A DNA stretch of 64,000 nucleotides from Boletus sp. NGJ (lineage: Eukaryota > Basidiomycota > Agaricomycetes > Boletales > Boletaceae): NCBI GenBank assembly GCA_019096195.1, contig JAGTXK010000239.1:930001-994000 (forward strand), in the 5' to 3' direction. The notes beneath the pieces are model-generated. The model saw only the letters and a list, made by a program, of their open reading frames with translations, was not told the origin of the DNA and did not search any database. Below, piece after piece: positions 34,060 through 46,022 of this stretch (the first letter of the stretch is position 1; each line of letters starts with the position of its first letter). A program made the translations under genes and the position numbers.

Positions 34060-34555
34060 CTCGGCGCGCTTGTATGCGTTCTTCCGAAGCTTTCCCAGAA
34101 AGTTGAATCCGTCTATTTGCTGCTCTAAAGTTGATGACCACATTCACCGTACATGCATGCCAGCTTTGGACTCATCTCATCGTCCAGACATGCAATATCA
34201 CCCGCCTATCACAGATCCATCCGGTCCCTCTCCCCACCCTTCACGTTATCCTTTCCCTGACCATCCACTTCGCCCCGGTATTCAAGTACAGAAAATACAT
34301 CTCCCTATCTTCTATCACCAGCTCCACATGGTGCTTCCAATCATGCATCGCCTCCCATTCATTCTCCAACTCGATATCGGGCACCAATTCGGCGTTTTCA
34401 CCGGAAAAAATGGCGAGTACACAAGGGATATATCCTGCCGTCCCTGGGCCCGAGCCCAGTGGGAATGATGTGAGGAATGACCATGAGACCAGAGTTGGGG
34501 TCGCTCTTGAACCCACCGTCGATCTCGATCTCGTTTAAAGAATATGGGAGCGGTG
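34060..34555 (-). pseudogene. Decayed copy of the CTK3 C-terminal region, unit C
   Basis: Minus-strand pieces read RDRDRRWVQERPQLWSHGHS, then GSGPGTAGYIPCVLAIFSGE and PDIELENEWEAMHDW. They parallel the CTK3 C-terminus (RERRWVQAQPQGSSHSHSS, GSGSAGYTAYALAAFLPLSE, LDIEFENEWEATSDW). The pieces lie in different frames and the domains that fold are absent, so it is a dead partial copy. It sits upstream of the fusion gene, as CTK3 sits upstream of the WD40 relic at 8.8 kb. Confidence 0.8.
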
Positions 34556-35064
34556 CGTACACGATGACAGTTCCTTGTGGGACTGATCGGATTAACGCAA
34601 AAGAAGCCTGTTTGCGAGCTCGCTTTGAGGACAGTGTTCCCGATGATGATACCACACATACCGTGGATGAGACACCCAAGGATATAAATCTACCCTCAGC
34701 GCTACCTCGATAGCCGAGTCACGAGGCGACCCAGAAGATCGTGCACGAACACGCAGAGGGCGAGTCTTTCATCCTTTTCGCCTACTTGGTTGTCCCCTAC
34801 AATCTAAAAGCAACCATCGACGCTCCTGTCGTATACCCTGCTTTTGCTGCCTGCCTCTCCCTCCATCACAGTTCGATGCATTTCACAGTCGAACCCTTTA
34901 AGTTTTGCCCATTTTGTCGTCTGTTGATCGCTCAGCTGTAGATAGTCGCGTGATGCAATCACAAGGTCAGTTCTGACGGACGACTGCGAGAAACAATCAG
35001 TATGCAAAGTACAGTACAATACACCCTGCCGTTTGTCACCACCCGCCACGCGGCGCAAGACCCC
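34556..35064. other. Intergenic between the CTK3 fragment and GCN1
   Basis: No gene was recognised. Short plus-strand open frames show no family signal. The end of the stretch is presumably GCN1 3' untranslated sequence. Confidence 0.45.
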
Positions 35065-38000
35065 TCAGAATATCCCCACCAAGCTCTCCTCCCCGTCTGC
35101 TGCCATCTCTTTCAGGATTTCCCGCGCGTCCCGTGCCGGACGCGAAATCGCAGGCCGCTCGTTCGCCGCGCTCTCCTTGACCTTGAGCGCCACGCTGCGC
35201 AATACCCCTTGTTTGGCGAACAACGTCTCCTCGGGTCGGATGTGCTCGTCATCGTCTTCAGGTCGAAGGACCGCAAGGATGGTGTGAGACGAGAGCGCTG
35301 ACGGAGGCGTCCCCGAGACGAGGTAGGCACTAAGGGAAGCGTGAGATGACCATATCGCCGTGCAAAGGAAACAAAACCCTCACTTTACGACCGAGTTGAG
35401 CGACCGTGCGTTGGTCGACAAGGACGCGACGAGACTCGCCATCGCGTGTATGTAGTGATCTGCACACACACAACCAAAAGCATGAGATCGACATCCGTCA
35501 TTGAAAACAATTCGCTTCTGACCTTCATGCGTCCCACGGAACCCTTCGTGAACCAATTCGACACAGGTTTCCCTCGCCTTGTCACCCACCCCGCCATGGA
35601 CAACTGCGCTCCGAACGACGTGCGACAACGCCAACACGAAACTCGCCGCAATTTCCTCCTCGCTCCCTCGCGCACCCCCGATGAGCTCCGTCACCACCGG
35701 ATCCACACGCGGTTGACTGCGCATCAAAACGCCGAGCGCACCCGCAGCGCGCGTGCGCACGACAATGCTCGACGGATCGCCGACAGACTTGACAAACGTC
35801 CGCTGCAGCTGTGGGAAGAACGGCTTGACGTGGTTCGGTATCCTCTCCAGCATCGTAGCGAGGGCGGTCAGAATCGCAGTCTTCACTCCAGGTGGATAGG
35901 TCGTTGCTTGTGTTGCAACGCGGATGAGTGGACCGGTGAAGGGAACGACGAACGGCTTGATGGCAGATTCTTCTGTTCTCTCGACGAGGTCTCCGATCGC
36001 GTAGGCAGCATTTTCGCGTTGTTCGTTGCTTCCCGTGGTGAGACCTGCAATAATGATGGGCACAGTAGGCGCCACACCCTTGGGCAAGCTGAAGCCAGGC
36101 ACAGTCCGTCCCGGGGCGCCCGTCCCTTCGATAGTCCGGCGAAGCGGAACGACCAACGGTTCCAGTTCGTCCTTTGGTACAGGCTTGACAAACGTATCAA
36201 ACGCTTTCCACGCCGCAGTATGAACGTCGACCTCGAGATCGTCAAACAGGGAGATCAGCTGTCGAACCCAATCCATCCGGTACAAGGACGAATCGAGTTC
36301 CGATTCTTCGCAAAATATGGAAAACAGATCACATGCGCTCGTACGGCGTGTCGGTGAATCGCTCTTTGTCCTGTTATATCCCCAAGTCAGACGAAAAGAA
36401 CGTGCCACCAGCACGAAACGCGCGTACCATCCAAGCAGTAACAGCATCAACGTGTTCAACCCTTCCGAATCCTCGATCGATCCAAGCAATGCACGCAATG
36501 CCTCGTCCAAAGCAGCAAGCAATTCTTCGTCCTTTTCCTCCTCCAGCACCTTGACCAACGCATTCAAGATGACTGTCAGACGTTTGCTCAGTGCATTACC
36601 AGCCACAGTGACGAGCGACGCAAGCGCGCGCGCGTTGAACACCGTCATTGGGGTCGCGATCAACGTAGGAATCAACACGGGGAACACCGTCGCCGCCCGA
36701 ACCTAGCGCATACACGCATCAGCACGCTAGCCATTCCCCAACAAGCCCACCACTCACCGACATGACTTCCTGAAGAGCTTGGAGGGCAGTCCCAGAGCTC
36801 TCACCGGGTTGACGAAGAGCCTCCAGGAGCGTAGGTATCGTCTGATCAATAGCCTTGGCCCCGATATGCTCCTGAAGCGTGTCAAAGGCTTTCGCCGCCG
36901 CCGTCCTGACAGTCGCGTCGTCGTCGACAAGCGAGGTCCGGACCATATTGATAATCTCGCTCTCATGACCATCGCGCTGCGTATCGGTCGTGCTTTCCCT
37001 GTGAAAACCGTCAACAAGCATCAATAGAGTACAAGGACAGACTTACATGATGTCCGACAGCATGAGGCATACACCTTGACGGGTACGCGCAACGGGTGAC
37101 GTGACCGTGTTTTGCAAAATCAGAATGATCTCGCCCAGAATCCTTTCGCCAAACTTGCGACACAGCTCGGCAGTCGTGCGTGTTGCCGTCTACGCTCGAG
37201 GAACACGCAGTCTGATGAGGGAACACAAAGCAAAAAAAAATATGAAGACAGCACGAACCTCTTGCTGCTCAAACTCGTCACTCGAACACAGCTTGACAAG
37301 CTGGCCGACCAACTCGGGCAGAATCTCACGAACTAGGTAGAAGAAGAAGAAGGATGGACATTAGTTGGTTGTTCTCCCTCGTTTAGAGTGGTCCATACCT
37401 GTTCTAGGCGTATTGTGCACGAGTGCCTTCCAGATATGGATGGACGACTGACGGACAACGTTGACGGCGTCTTGTCTCGCAAGGTACAACGCCGACAGAA
37501 TACGATCCCGTCGTTCAGCGCCCAACACCTCCGTCAGCGCGCGACGCGAGGATTCCGCAACAACAGCCTCGGCCATATCTTCGTCGTCCCCAGCCTCAGC
37601 CTTGCTCGCAATCCCAGACACCTTGAACAACAGCTCTCCCACCAACGTGATCGAGGATTGCTAGGAGAGAAAAACAGCAACGGCATCAACACACGAGAGC
37701 AATAACATCAAGGGGAAGCAATAACCCACCCTGATTCGCCATCCAGGATCAAACATTCCTTGCTCCAACTCGGGCAACAACAAATCGATCGCCTTGCTCG
37801 AATAATTTGTCACGATCATCCTCCCCGCCCGCATCGCCGCCTCCCTGACCTGCTCCTCTGTGTCCGACAACCCGCTCAATATCGGGGCGATGATCTTGGG
37901 CAGATGGGGCTGGAACCGGTTCCCAAACGTCGCCGGTAGGTAGACGAGGAGCGACATGAAGCCTTCACGCAAGGTACTCCGCGGCGACTGCGCGTTCGCG

Positions 38001-41000
38001 ATGATGTCGGGCAAGAGTCCCTCGAGGCGGTCCATCCCGAGTCCGGAAAGGACCTCACTCAGGCCCTGCGCGGCACCCTGTCGATCGACGCCAGACGTCT
38101 CCGCCTTGAGCGTCCTCAACAGCCCAGGCACAAGATCTGGGAAATGGACCTCCCCGAGTCGCTCGACGAGCGTCCCGAGCGTCTTGGCGGCAGTCGCACG
38201 TGCCTCTGGAACGGGATCGACGAGTACGACGTGGACCATGGGCAACAAACTCGACAGGTACGGCACAAAGTCCTTTGATTCCGTCAAAGACGCCAAATTG
38301 CCAACAATCTGGGCCGCCTTTTTCTTCCCCTCCGCACCACGTTCTTTCAACCCCCGCTCTATGATCGGAATAACCTACGATTCGACGATCGTCAGTGCCT
38401 CTCGTTCTCGAAGTAGCACACGAAAAAAACATACGAGAGCGAGCGACGAATGATCGATGTAATGCATAAACGACGTCCTGAGTAACGCCGACAACGCGTT
38501 CGTCGTCTTACCCGGATCCACGAGCGCCTTGAGCAACGTTGGCACCAACGCCTGAATCTCTGGGTTACTGATCACCTCCCCAAACTGCTTCAAACTCTTG
38601 TTGGCAGACGTCTTGACCTGCGCGTGCGTGTCCGTGAGCACGCCCGTCAACCGCGGTATCACGATCGGGAGCGAGAGGGAGAGTTGGCGGGGCGAGCAGT
38701 AGGCCATCATGCCCAGCAGCTCGATAGAGCCTTTCTTGGACCGCCACTGTTTCTCGTCCAGTCCGGAGAGCAGCGAGGGCAGGATGAGCTTAACGCCGTA
38801 CCCGGACATATTCCCCATGATCACGCGCGCAGCGTCCTGCGCCGCCTCGCGCACGCCTGCGGTACCATCTCCAAACGCCGTCAGCAGCATCGGCAGGATG
38901 AACGTAATGTACGGCTCGAACAGTCGTCCGAGTGTCGACGACAGCGTCTCGAACGCGAACATGGCCCCCTGGCGCAGCTCGAACCGCTTCTTCTCCTCGG
39001 CAGCCACACGCAGTCGCTCGATCAAACCGTATCGCTTCATCGCGCCTATCCCGAGCCCCTTCATCGCGCCTGCCAAACCATACGCCGCACCACGCCGCGC
39101 AGCATACTTGGGCGCATCAAACAGACTCTCGAACAACTTGTCGATCAGTCGCCCGCTCCGATCCTGGCCCATCAGTGCCACGAGCGGGACGAGACAGTCC
39201 GACACGGCCATCTGCACCTGCTCTGCCGGTGTCCGAAGCGCCTCCACCAAACGGTCCACAATACCCGGGATACGCACGTCGGACGCGGCCAGATGGCGCG
39301 CCGCGCGACCGAACAGGATGACAACGGCCTCTTTGATCTGGTCCCCAGTCTCGTTTGCCGGACTCGGTCCTCCGAGGTGCGTCTCGAACGCAGAGAGGAG
39401 TCCAGCACGCTGGGACGCCCCGTGGTGGTCGATGACGGCCGCGCCGGCGTGCAACATCTCCCGTCGTACATCCGATGACCGATCGCCCAGCGCCTCGTCC
39501 TGAATGAGAAACTTGAAGAATGGCTCAACCTGCGTCTCGGGGAACGACGGTGCGAGCTGGGCAAACGCCAATGCAATCGCGACGCGCGTAGACCATGGAT
39601 CCGCGCGATCCAAACTTTGTGCAATGACCATGCCCTGTGTGGAAATCATTTTTTTGTTCTTTTCATCTGATCACTCCCAGTCGGTGAAACGAGTACACTC
39701 ACGTATTGATCAAATTCGGGCGCGAGAATCTTGGCCTGCACGGACGCGACGCATCAAGACGTGGCCTCTATCAGAACGAAACGACGTGCCTCACCTTTTC
39801 TCGATACAATGCTTGCAGCGCACCGATCGTCTTGCCGCCCGTCTGCGGATGATGTTCGACCGCATCTGCAATCGCAGCCGCCGAACTCGTTCGCACGTAC
39901 GCGTTGTCATGGCCTAATCAAAATCGTCAACGGGGTATCACAACCCCGAAAGAAAAAAAAGGCGACACACCCAATAAAGTGAGCATATCCTCAAGGAACC
40001 CCTCCGACACGTCCAACCCATTATCCTCCCACACGTGACGCGCCAACCGTGCATTCTGCTCGTCCTCGTCATGGCAAGCGACCCACAGCTCGGACGACCA
40101 ATCCAACTCGGTCAAGTCAAACGGCTGTCCGACACCATTCTTGCTTCAGAAGAAAAAGGGCCTTGGGAGATCCCTCACCTGAAGAGCTTGTAAACACGAA
40201 TGTCGTACGTGCGTCGATTGGAGAAGCGTCCCCTCGATCAACACCGCGACCTCTCTTCGTGTCGCATTCGCCTGGATCGCCTCGCCCAGATCGACGAGGA
40301 GCGACGACGCGTCCTTGCTCAACCGTGGTTGTGTCCTCACTACATGCAACACGTGTTCGAGCGTCGTCTGGCGCGGAAAGGCGGTGTCGGAAACTAGACA
40401 AGAGAGAGTGGTGAGCGTCACACGACACGACACGAACATACGCAAAAGAAAGGACGTACATTCGCTCCGATGAAACTTGATCACGTCCAATGCGAGCGCA
40501 ACCTGTTCGAGCGCCTCGTCTTCGTCCTGCTCCCCTCCCTTGCTGACACCGACCCCACCTGTACGAGCGACACGCCCGAGCAAGAAGAACGCAAACGAGA
40601 ACGTCGCTGCATCGAGCGGTGCTTGTTCCGAGAGCGTCCGGAGCCTGTAAAGTACGCGAAGCACGAGCGCTATCATCCCGTCGAAAAAAAAAAGAAAGGT
40701 CACGACACATCAGAGAGAGAGAGGGAAAGGGAGAGGGGATACGAACAGCTCAACCCTTCTGCCGCCTGTTCCGCGGGTACACACCCCACCTCCAATGCTC
40801 TCAACACCGCCACGCCAACCCACCTCCTCAAGCCCTCCAATCGCTCCGAACAACACCGCGTCAGGCTCACAAAAGTTTCAAACGGCCCCTCCCCGCTTTC
40901 GTCCCCAACTAGCCGAGCACATCCCACGCTCATCGCCCCCTCGAGCAAACATTCGGCCATAGACCTCACATGACCCCTCACGCTCGCCCCCCCTCCCTCC

Positions 41001-44000
41001 ACCACGCTTCGGACAAACGCGAGCCCACGCAGAAGCTGTGCTCGGAGGACACCGACGCGCTCGCGGACGGCGGCCTCTTTTGCGAGTTGCGCCCGTACCA
41101 GGGCGTGCGCCTCCTTGGATAAGCTTCCCGCACCGCCCGACTTGTTTTTTTTGCTCGCGAGGCTTTGACGCAGTTCGGCGTCCCATCGCGCCATCTCTGC
41201 GTCTTTGCCCTTTTTCGGTCCCACGTCCTTTTGTCGTGTGGCGAGCACTGGGTCGAGGAGACGGGCGATTGAGTCCAAGATGGGAGTTATCGAGTGCGAC
41301 GGGGACGCTCACCATCGACATACGTCGTCCCCTCGGGGGTCTCCCAAATCCCAATCTCTTCCTCCGTCAACGCGTTCAACGTCTTGGCGTTGATGTCCAC
41401 CCGTAACTGATCCATCACGCGGGGTAACACGACGTGTGGGGCAATAAACGTCATCGTACCGATCGCGCGGTAGCTCGCTTCCGCGAAACCCAACTGTGCG
41501 TCACAGCACCAAAAGAGAATGGGATCAGCGAAACACAATTTTAAACGACCGAAAAAACAACAGCACACCTTGGGGTCCGTCATGGACGCCCCGAGAACGT
41601 GTTTCATTGCCAGATCGATATGTCCAGTCAAGACCTCGAGCGGATCCGTACCTGCCCTCTGACACAGTTCGATCCACAACATGCGCGACGCCCCACCTAA
41701 AACCCATCAGATCCAACCACGTTTACATCAACAAGGGACGTACAGATCGCGGGATGATGCGCCAACACTACCCAATTCACGATCAACATCTCCCGCGCTG
41801 TCTTGTCCAACCGCCCTTGCCGGCCCTCGTCCCCAAGACTCGTACAGGCGAGCAAGACCGTGGCATACCTCCCCCGCTTGTCCACTGCAGGTTTCTCCTG
41901 CTCGTCGCCTGGCGGAGCAGAGGGGGCAGGTGGCCCAGCCGCCTTGCTGGACACCGCGGGTTTGGTAAGAGAGGCCGTAAGCGCATCGCAAAAGACCGGA
42001 TTCAAAAGCTGTGGTCGTCTCGTCACCGCTTCTATGATCACCCCTGTCGTCGCCCTTCGCACGTCCAAAAACGTTGTCTGTACGGCGAGATGCACGAACA
42101 CGGCACCAAACGTCACCCTGCAAGATAACCACGGAGGTGTTCGCAGACGCATTCCCATGCGGACCCACGAGACACGTACCTCAGGTGTTGATGCTTGACA
42201 AGGTCGGACTCGATTCTGGGCACGGCGAGATGGACGGCGCGGAGTAGCCAGAGGGAGTCTTCGGGTTCGCTCAGCTTCTGATAAACCTTGTCCCAAATGA
42301 GGAAAGACGGTTTCGTCGCCGTTCCCACGAGCACGTCGACAGTCAAACTCCGCGAAATGATCTCATCTAAAAGTATTTGAAATTCAGAATGATAATAATG
42401 ACGTCAGTCGAAGATCGAATTGAATGGGCGGATACGTGACAGCGTGACGTGACTGTCGAGATGAACGTAAAAATAAACTTAAAACGTACCAAAGACGGCA
42501 GCACCGGCCAACGGGCCGAGCAAGATGGCCACCGCGACGTACCCTTCTAAAGGACCCGCAGCCGTACCGAGGGGATTCGCACTCACCGTCTTGACACATC
42601 CCTCCAGCGCACCAGAGATTGCCTTTGCAAAGGCCTTGGTGGCGTCGTTTATCGATTCAGATACTTTGTCGAGATCCCACAATGCGGCACCGACGACGCT
42701 GACGAACGCTCGCTTCATTACTGGCTTGGCACTGTTCATCTCCTTGGCGATGGCTGTGGTAACGTCAGGCGGTATAGGGGTATTGCGCACAAACAGGTGG
42801 TTCAGGTGGTTTGGAAGCGTGCGCACGAGAAGCGACGTTGCAATGTCGTTGGTTTCTTTGACGATCAGCGTCGGGAGTGCGTTTACGAGTGTCATCGACG
42901 CGACGTCGTGCTTGGGGACCATCGTGAGCATCGTGTACAACGTGATCCGGTGATCGACCCCTGTCGTCTTTCCGGTCAGTGGGAGTGTCAATATCTCGGA
43001 GACGGCGGTCTCTAGGAACTCTGGGGGGAACTTGGATATCAAGACTTTATAGAAAGCCGAGGCATTTGTGCGCACGGTGGGGTTGCTTGACTTGGCAGAG
43101 TTGAGAGAGGCGGTGAGCAGTTTCCCGAGGGTAGGTACGTCGACGGGGTGTGAATAAGCAAGAAAAAAGTCGGCGATGACTGGAGAACGTCAAGCAAGCA
43201 ACAGATGCACGCGCGAGATAGCCTACCGCTGAGTGAGTATTCTGGAGAACGAAGGAGGGCTTTTTCCATCGTCGGTAAGACCGAGGTGGAGAGGTCATCA
43301 GGACCGAGGGTAGTTCGTATAAAGTCATAAAGTGCGTTCTGAAGATGATGAGTTGGATGGGGAGTGTTGGTGAGGAGGGAGACGTACGGAAGTGTGTGCA
43401 GGGACAGTCGTTTTGGACATGAGAACATGAGTTGTATATAGGGTAACGATACCCTCCTGAACCAAGTCATCTAGGAAAGCGTAGAGCAGTGCAGGGCGGG
43501 CGCTTACCTTGACGGACAGAGGGATTTGCTTGAGAGACTCGTCCTCAAGGTTTTTTAGGCGGATCGTGACATCGACAGCAGTGCCTAGAAGCGGGATGTA
43601 GACGAGGGGTGTTTGGCTATGCTTTGCGTGAGTGACGAGCATGGACATGAGCAGGTGAAGATGTTGTGGAGCAGATCGGAGTGCCCTGCGGGTGCGAACG
43701 AGCGCGCTTTTTTGTATGGTGGGTTTCGAACGTGTGGAGGGGCTGAGCTGGAGATCGAGGAGGGTGGCGAGAACGCCGGTGAGCACACGCCATGCGTCGG
43801 ATGAAACAAAGTCTGGGGAAGCGGGGAGACAGGTGGTGTAGAGACCACAGGACCAACTCAAAAGGACAAATATATCTGCTGCGGCGTAGGACCTTGGGAG
43901 AGTTGGAATGCATGCTGGGCGAGGGATGTGAAGATGGGGCAGACCTTGATTTGGATACGTGGGCCACTTGGTGTGCAAGCCAGCCGAGGACATTGTCGAG

Positions 44001-44559
44001 TACCCCGAGTTTGGGTGCGTCACGGATGGATTCGTCTTTTTGGACGAGACGCATTCCGATCTGCTCTACGGCATCGCGTGATGGTGTATCGATGTAGCGG
44101 GGATAGGTCTCTGTGATAAGTTTGAAGACGTCCAAGACCTGTTGGAGGGTGAGATCTGGAGGGAGTCAGCCAAGCGAGTGGGAAGGAATGTGGGCATGCC
44201 TTGATTAGCGAGCCATGCGAGGTCGTCACGAAGGAAGGAGAGGCGTGTGTTTGCACTGTTGGAGAGCAATTTTGATTGAGCGATCTGGATGGCGATCTGC
44301 CAGTTGTCAAGGACATGGACACGCCAGGGTATTGTGTGGTGGTCGCGGTCGTCGTCGTCGTCGTCGTCGTCAAAGTGCATGACAGAAGATTTGTCGAGCC
44401 AATCGAGTATGTCAATACTGTAATTTTTGAATTGAGCGAGTGACTAGTACTGAAAAGGGATGGGCTTCGACGACGCGAACAGAAGACGTTTAAGACATGG
44501 CCCACTCTTGTTCGAATCCTCGCTCGCTCTTTTCCTCACCCTCTGACACTCGTTTGCAT
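35065..44559 (-). CDS. GCN1: GCN1 translational activator, HEAT-repeat scaffold
   Basis: Very large cytosolic ribosome-associated protein. It senses stalled or collided ribosomes and hands uncharged-tRNA signals to the kinase GCN2. The gene is about 9.5 kb with many short introns and encodes around 2,600 residues of HEAT repeats. Recognisable parts include TYPRYIDTPSRDAVEQIGM near the N-terminus and the eEF3-like repeats at about 38.4-39.6 kb (AAYGLAGAMKGLGIGAMKRY, GMMAYCSPRQLSLSLP). The GCN2-binding region lies at about 37.4-38.3 kb (AQIVGNLASL, LGTLVERLGEVHFPDLV, MFDPGWRIR). The end is KEMAADGEESLVGIF at 35065. The first exon is probably 44540-44559 (MQTSVRG split by an intron), joining in phase to IDILDWLDKSSVMHF. 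A start at 44380 (MHFDDDDDDDD) is the alternative. A displaced piece lies at 20.8 kb. Confidence 0.93.
44346..44375 (-). repeat. Aspartate codon microsatellite in GCN1
   Basis: A run of GAC triplets on minus encodes about eight consecutive aspartates near the N-terminus of GCN1, followed by Arg-Asp. Trinucleotide runs like this vary in length between strains. Confidence 0.8.
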
Positions 44560-44564
44560 TCGAG

Positions 44565-45170
44565 ATGCCCTTCACAGAGCCAACCGCAGTCCCCTCATCG
44601 CCCCCGACCTACTCCACTCCCTCAAACTCTGACCTCGCCGCCGTCGCTGCCACCGTCTCCGTCGTCGGCGTCCTCATGGCCCTCCTCCTCACCTGGCTCG
44701 TCCTCCGTCTCCGCCGCGCATCCCAGTCCCAGTCCCAGTCCATCCCCATCTCCTCTCGACCCCCCTCCACCGCCTCCTACACCTTCCGTCCCTCCTTTGC
44801 TCCCTCAGAAGCCTCCTCCAAATTCGGGTTCAGTACGTATCCCCCCGCTCATCTCCCAAAATACCCTCCGCTCACTCTTATCTAATCCCTAGTTCGTAAA
44901 CCCCTCCGTCTCTCTCAGCGACACGAGGACGACAGCTGGGACTTTGCGGATCCCGATCCTTTCTCCCATCCGAAAGAGTCCCCGCTCGACCCCCCCTCCC
45001 CAAAACACCGTCCAGCACCACTCACCACCGTACCCACATACACGCCACGTGCACACAAGGATCAATATGGTCCACGCACGCCCACCACACCTGGCGCCCC
45101 TCCTTCCATCGACCTCGTCGAGCCTCCCCCGCCAGCATACTGTCCTCTCTACCAACACAGGGCTCCTTAG
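44565..45170 (+). CDS. Single-pass membrane protein with PPxY motif
   Basis: Two exons, 44565-44832 and 44893-45170, with a 60-base GT-AG intron, give 181 residues. A short Ser/Thr/Pro-rich N-terminus (MPFTEPTAVPSSPPTYSTPS) is followed by one membrane helix (VSVVGVLMALLLTWLVLRL) and an Arg-rich stop-transfer sequence. A long Ser/Gln/Pro-rich tail follows. Near the end, LVEPPPPAYCPLY carries a PPxY motif, the type that binds WW domains of Rsp5-family ubiquitin ligases. No enzyme domain was seen. It may be a plasma-membrane or vacuolar adaptor; the function is unknown. The start codon lies five bases from the proposed GCN1 start on the other strand, so the two genes would share a promoter and overlapping leaders. 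Confidence 0.6.
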
Positions 45171-46022
45171 TCCACTCCCACGTTTCTGCTCCATCTCTCT
45201 TTTCACCTCGCACACCATGTAGTGTACATACCGCTCGGACATTCTTTGCGTTTGCTACAGATACATCGGATATGGAACCGGACCCTCGACAACAGGATGC
45301 CGCACGGCACACACTCTATCCCTCGTTCGAGGTTCACCCCCCTCCCATCGTGTTCGCATCGTGTTTTCCTTTTCTCTTTCTTTCTGCACCTTGATTAAAA
45401 CAGTACATCAGAACGTTTTTTTTTTTTGTCCACACATTGTGAAATTTATGCAACGGTTTCGTCTTGATCCCACTGCGCCGAGCTCTTTTGCGGACAATGG
45501 ACGCTTTTCTTTCTTGTCTACCGTGCACTGATTACTCTCTACATTGGTCATTGTAATATGTACTATCTATTCCTAAGAATAACGAGCATTTCCCATCCTA
45601 TGTACGTATGCCGCGGCGGGGACCGGACGGATCACAGTAAATACAGTATGGGCCCGCAGCAAGGGTGCTTCTGCTGGTTCTTGTGATGTATATCTGCCAT
45701 GTTTACACCGCGATGTCGAGCATCGCCATGCCAATGCTACTCCGCCTATTATGATCATCCACCGTGCCGCATCCTCGTCTCAACGTCGTGTCCAGTGGCG
45801 CTCCGCGGCGGAACACCCGATTCATGCACTTGCTCCGAGGTGATCGTCCAAAGCCGAAATTAGGAAAATCAAAATTGCAAAGAGAGTGGTGACATGATGC
45901 AAACGGAAACGAAATAAGTTATCGATAGGAGAGAGAACGACAGTAAATACACCAGCTCGAAAAAACTCTGAGACCCCTCCAAAAAAAAAATTATGCACCG
46001 CACGAGGCATTCGACTCGGCGT
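45171..46022. other. Intergenic, convergent 3' ends
   Basis: Lies between the 3' ends of the membrane protein gene (+) and UTP20 (-). It has T-rich and A-rich runs (45416-45426, 45979-45989) typical of transcript ends. No gene was seen. Confidence 0.55.

Noticed and set aside
35446-36357. 303-residue open frame on the plus strand
   Set aside because: It lies exactly opposite the conserved C-terminal exons of GCN1 and has no recognisable content. It is an antisense by-product of GC-rich coding sequence.
38624-39503. Two overlapping plus-strand open frames of more than 260 residues
   Set aside because: They are antisense to the eEF3-like repeats of GCN1, which are clearly coding on minus.
44505-44525. 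GTTCGAATCC, which resembles a tRNA B box
   Set aside because: No A box, acceptor stem pairing or downstream terminator at suitable spacing. No tRNA gene was found anywhere in the window.
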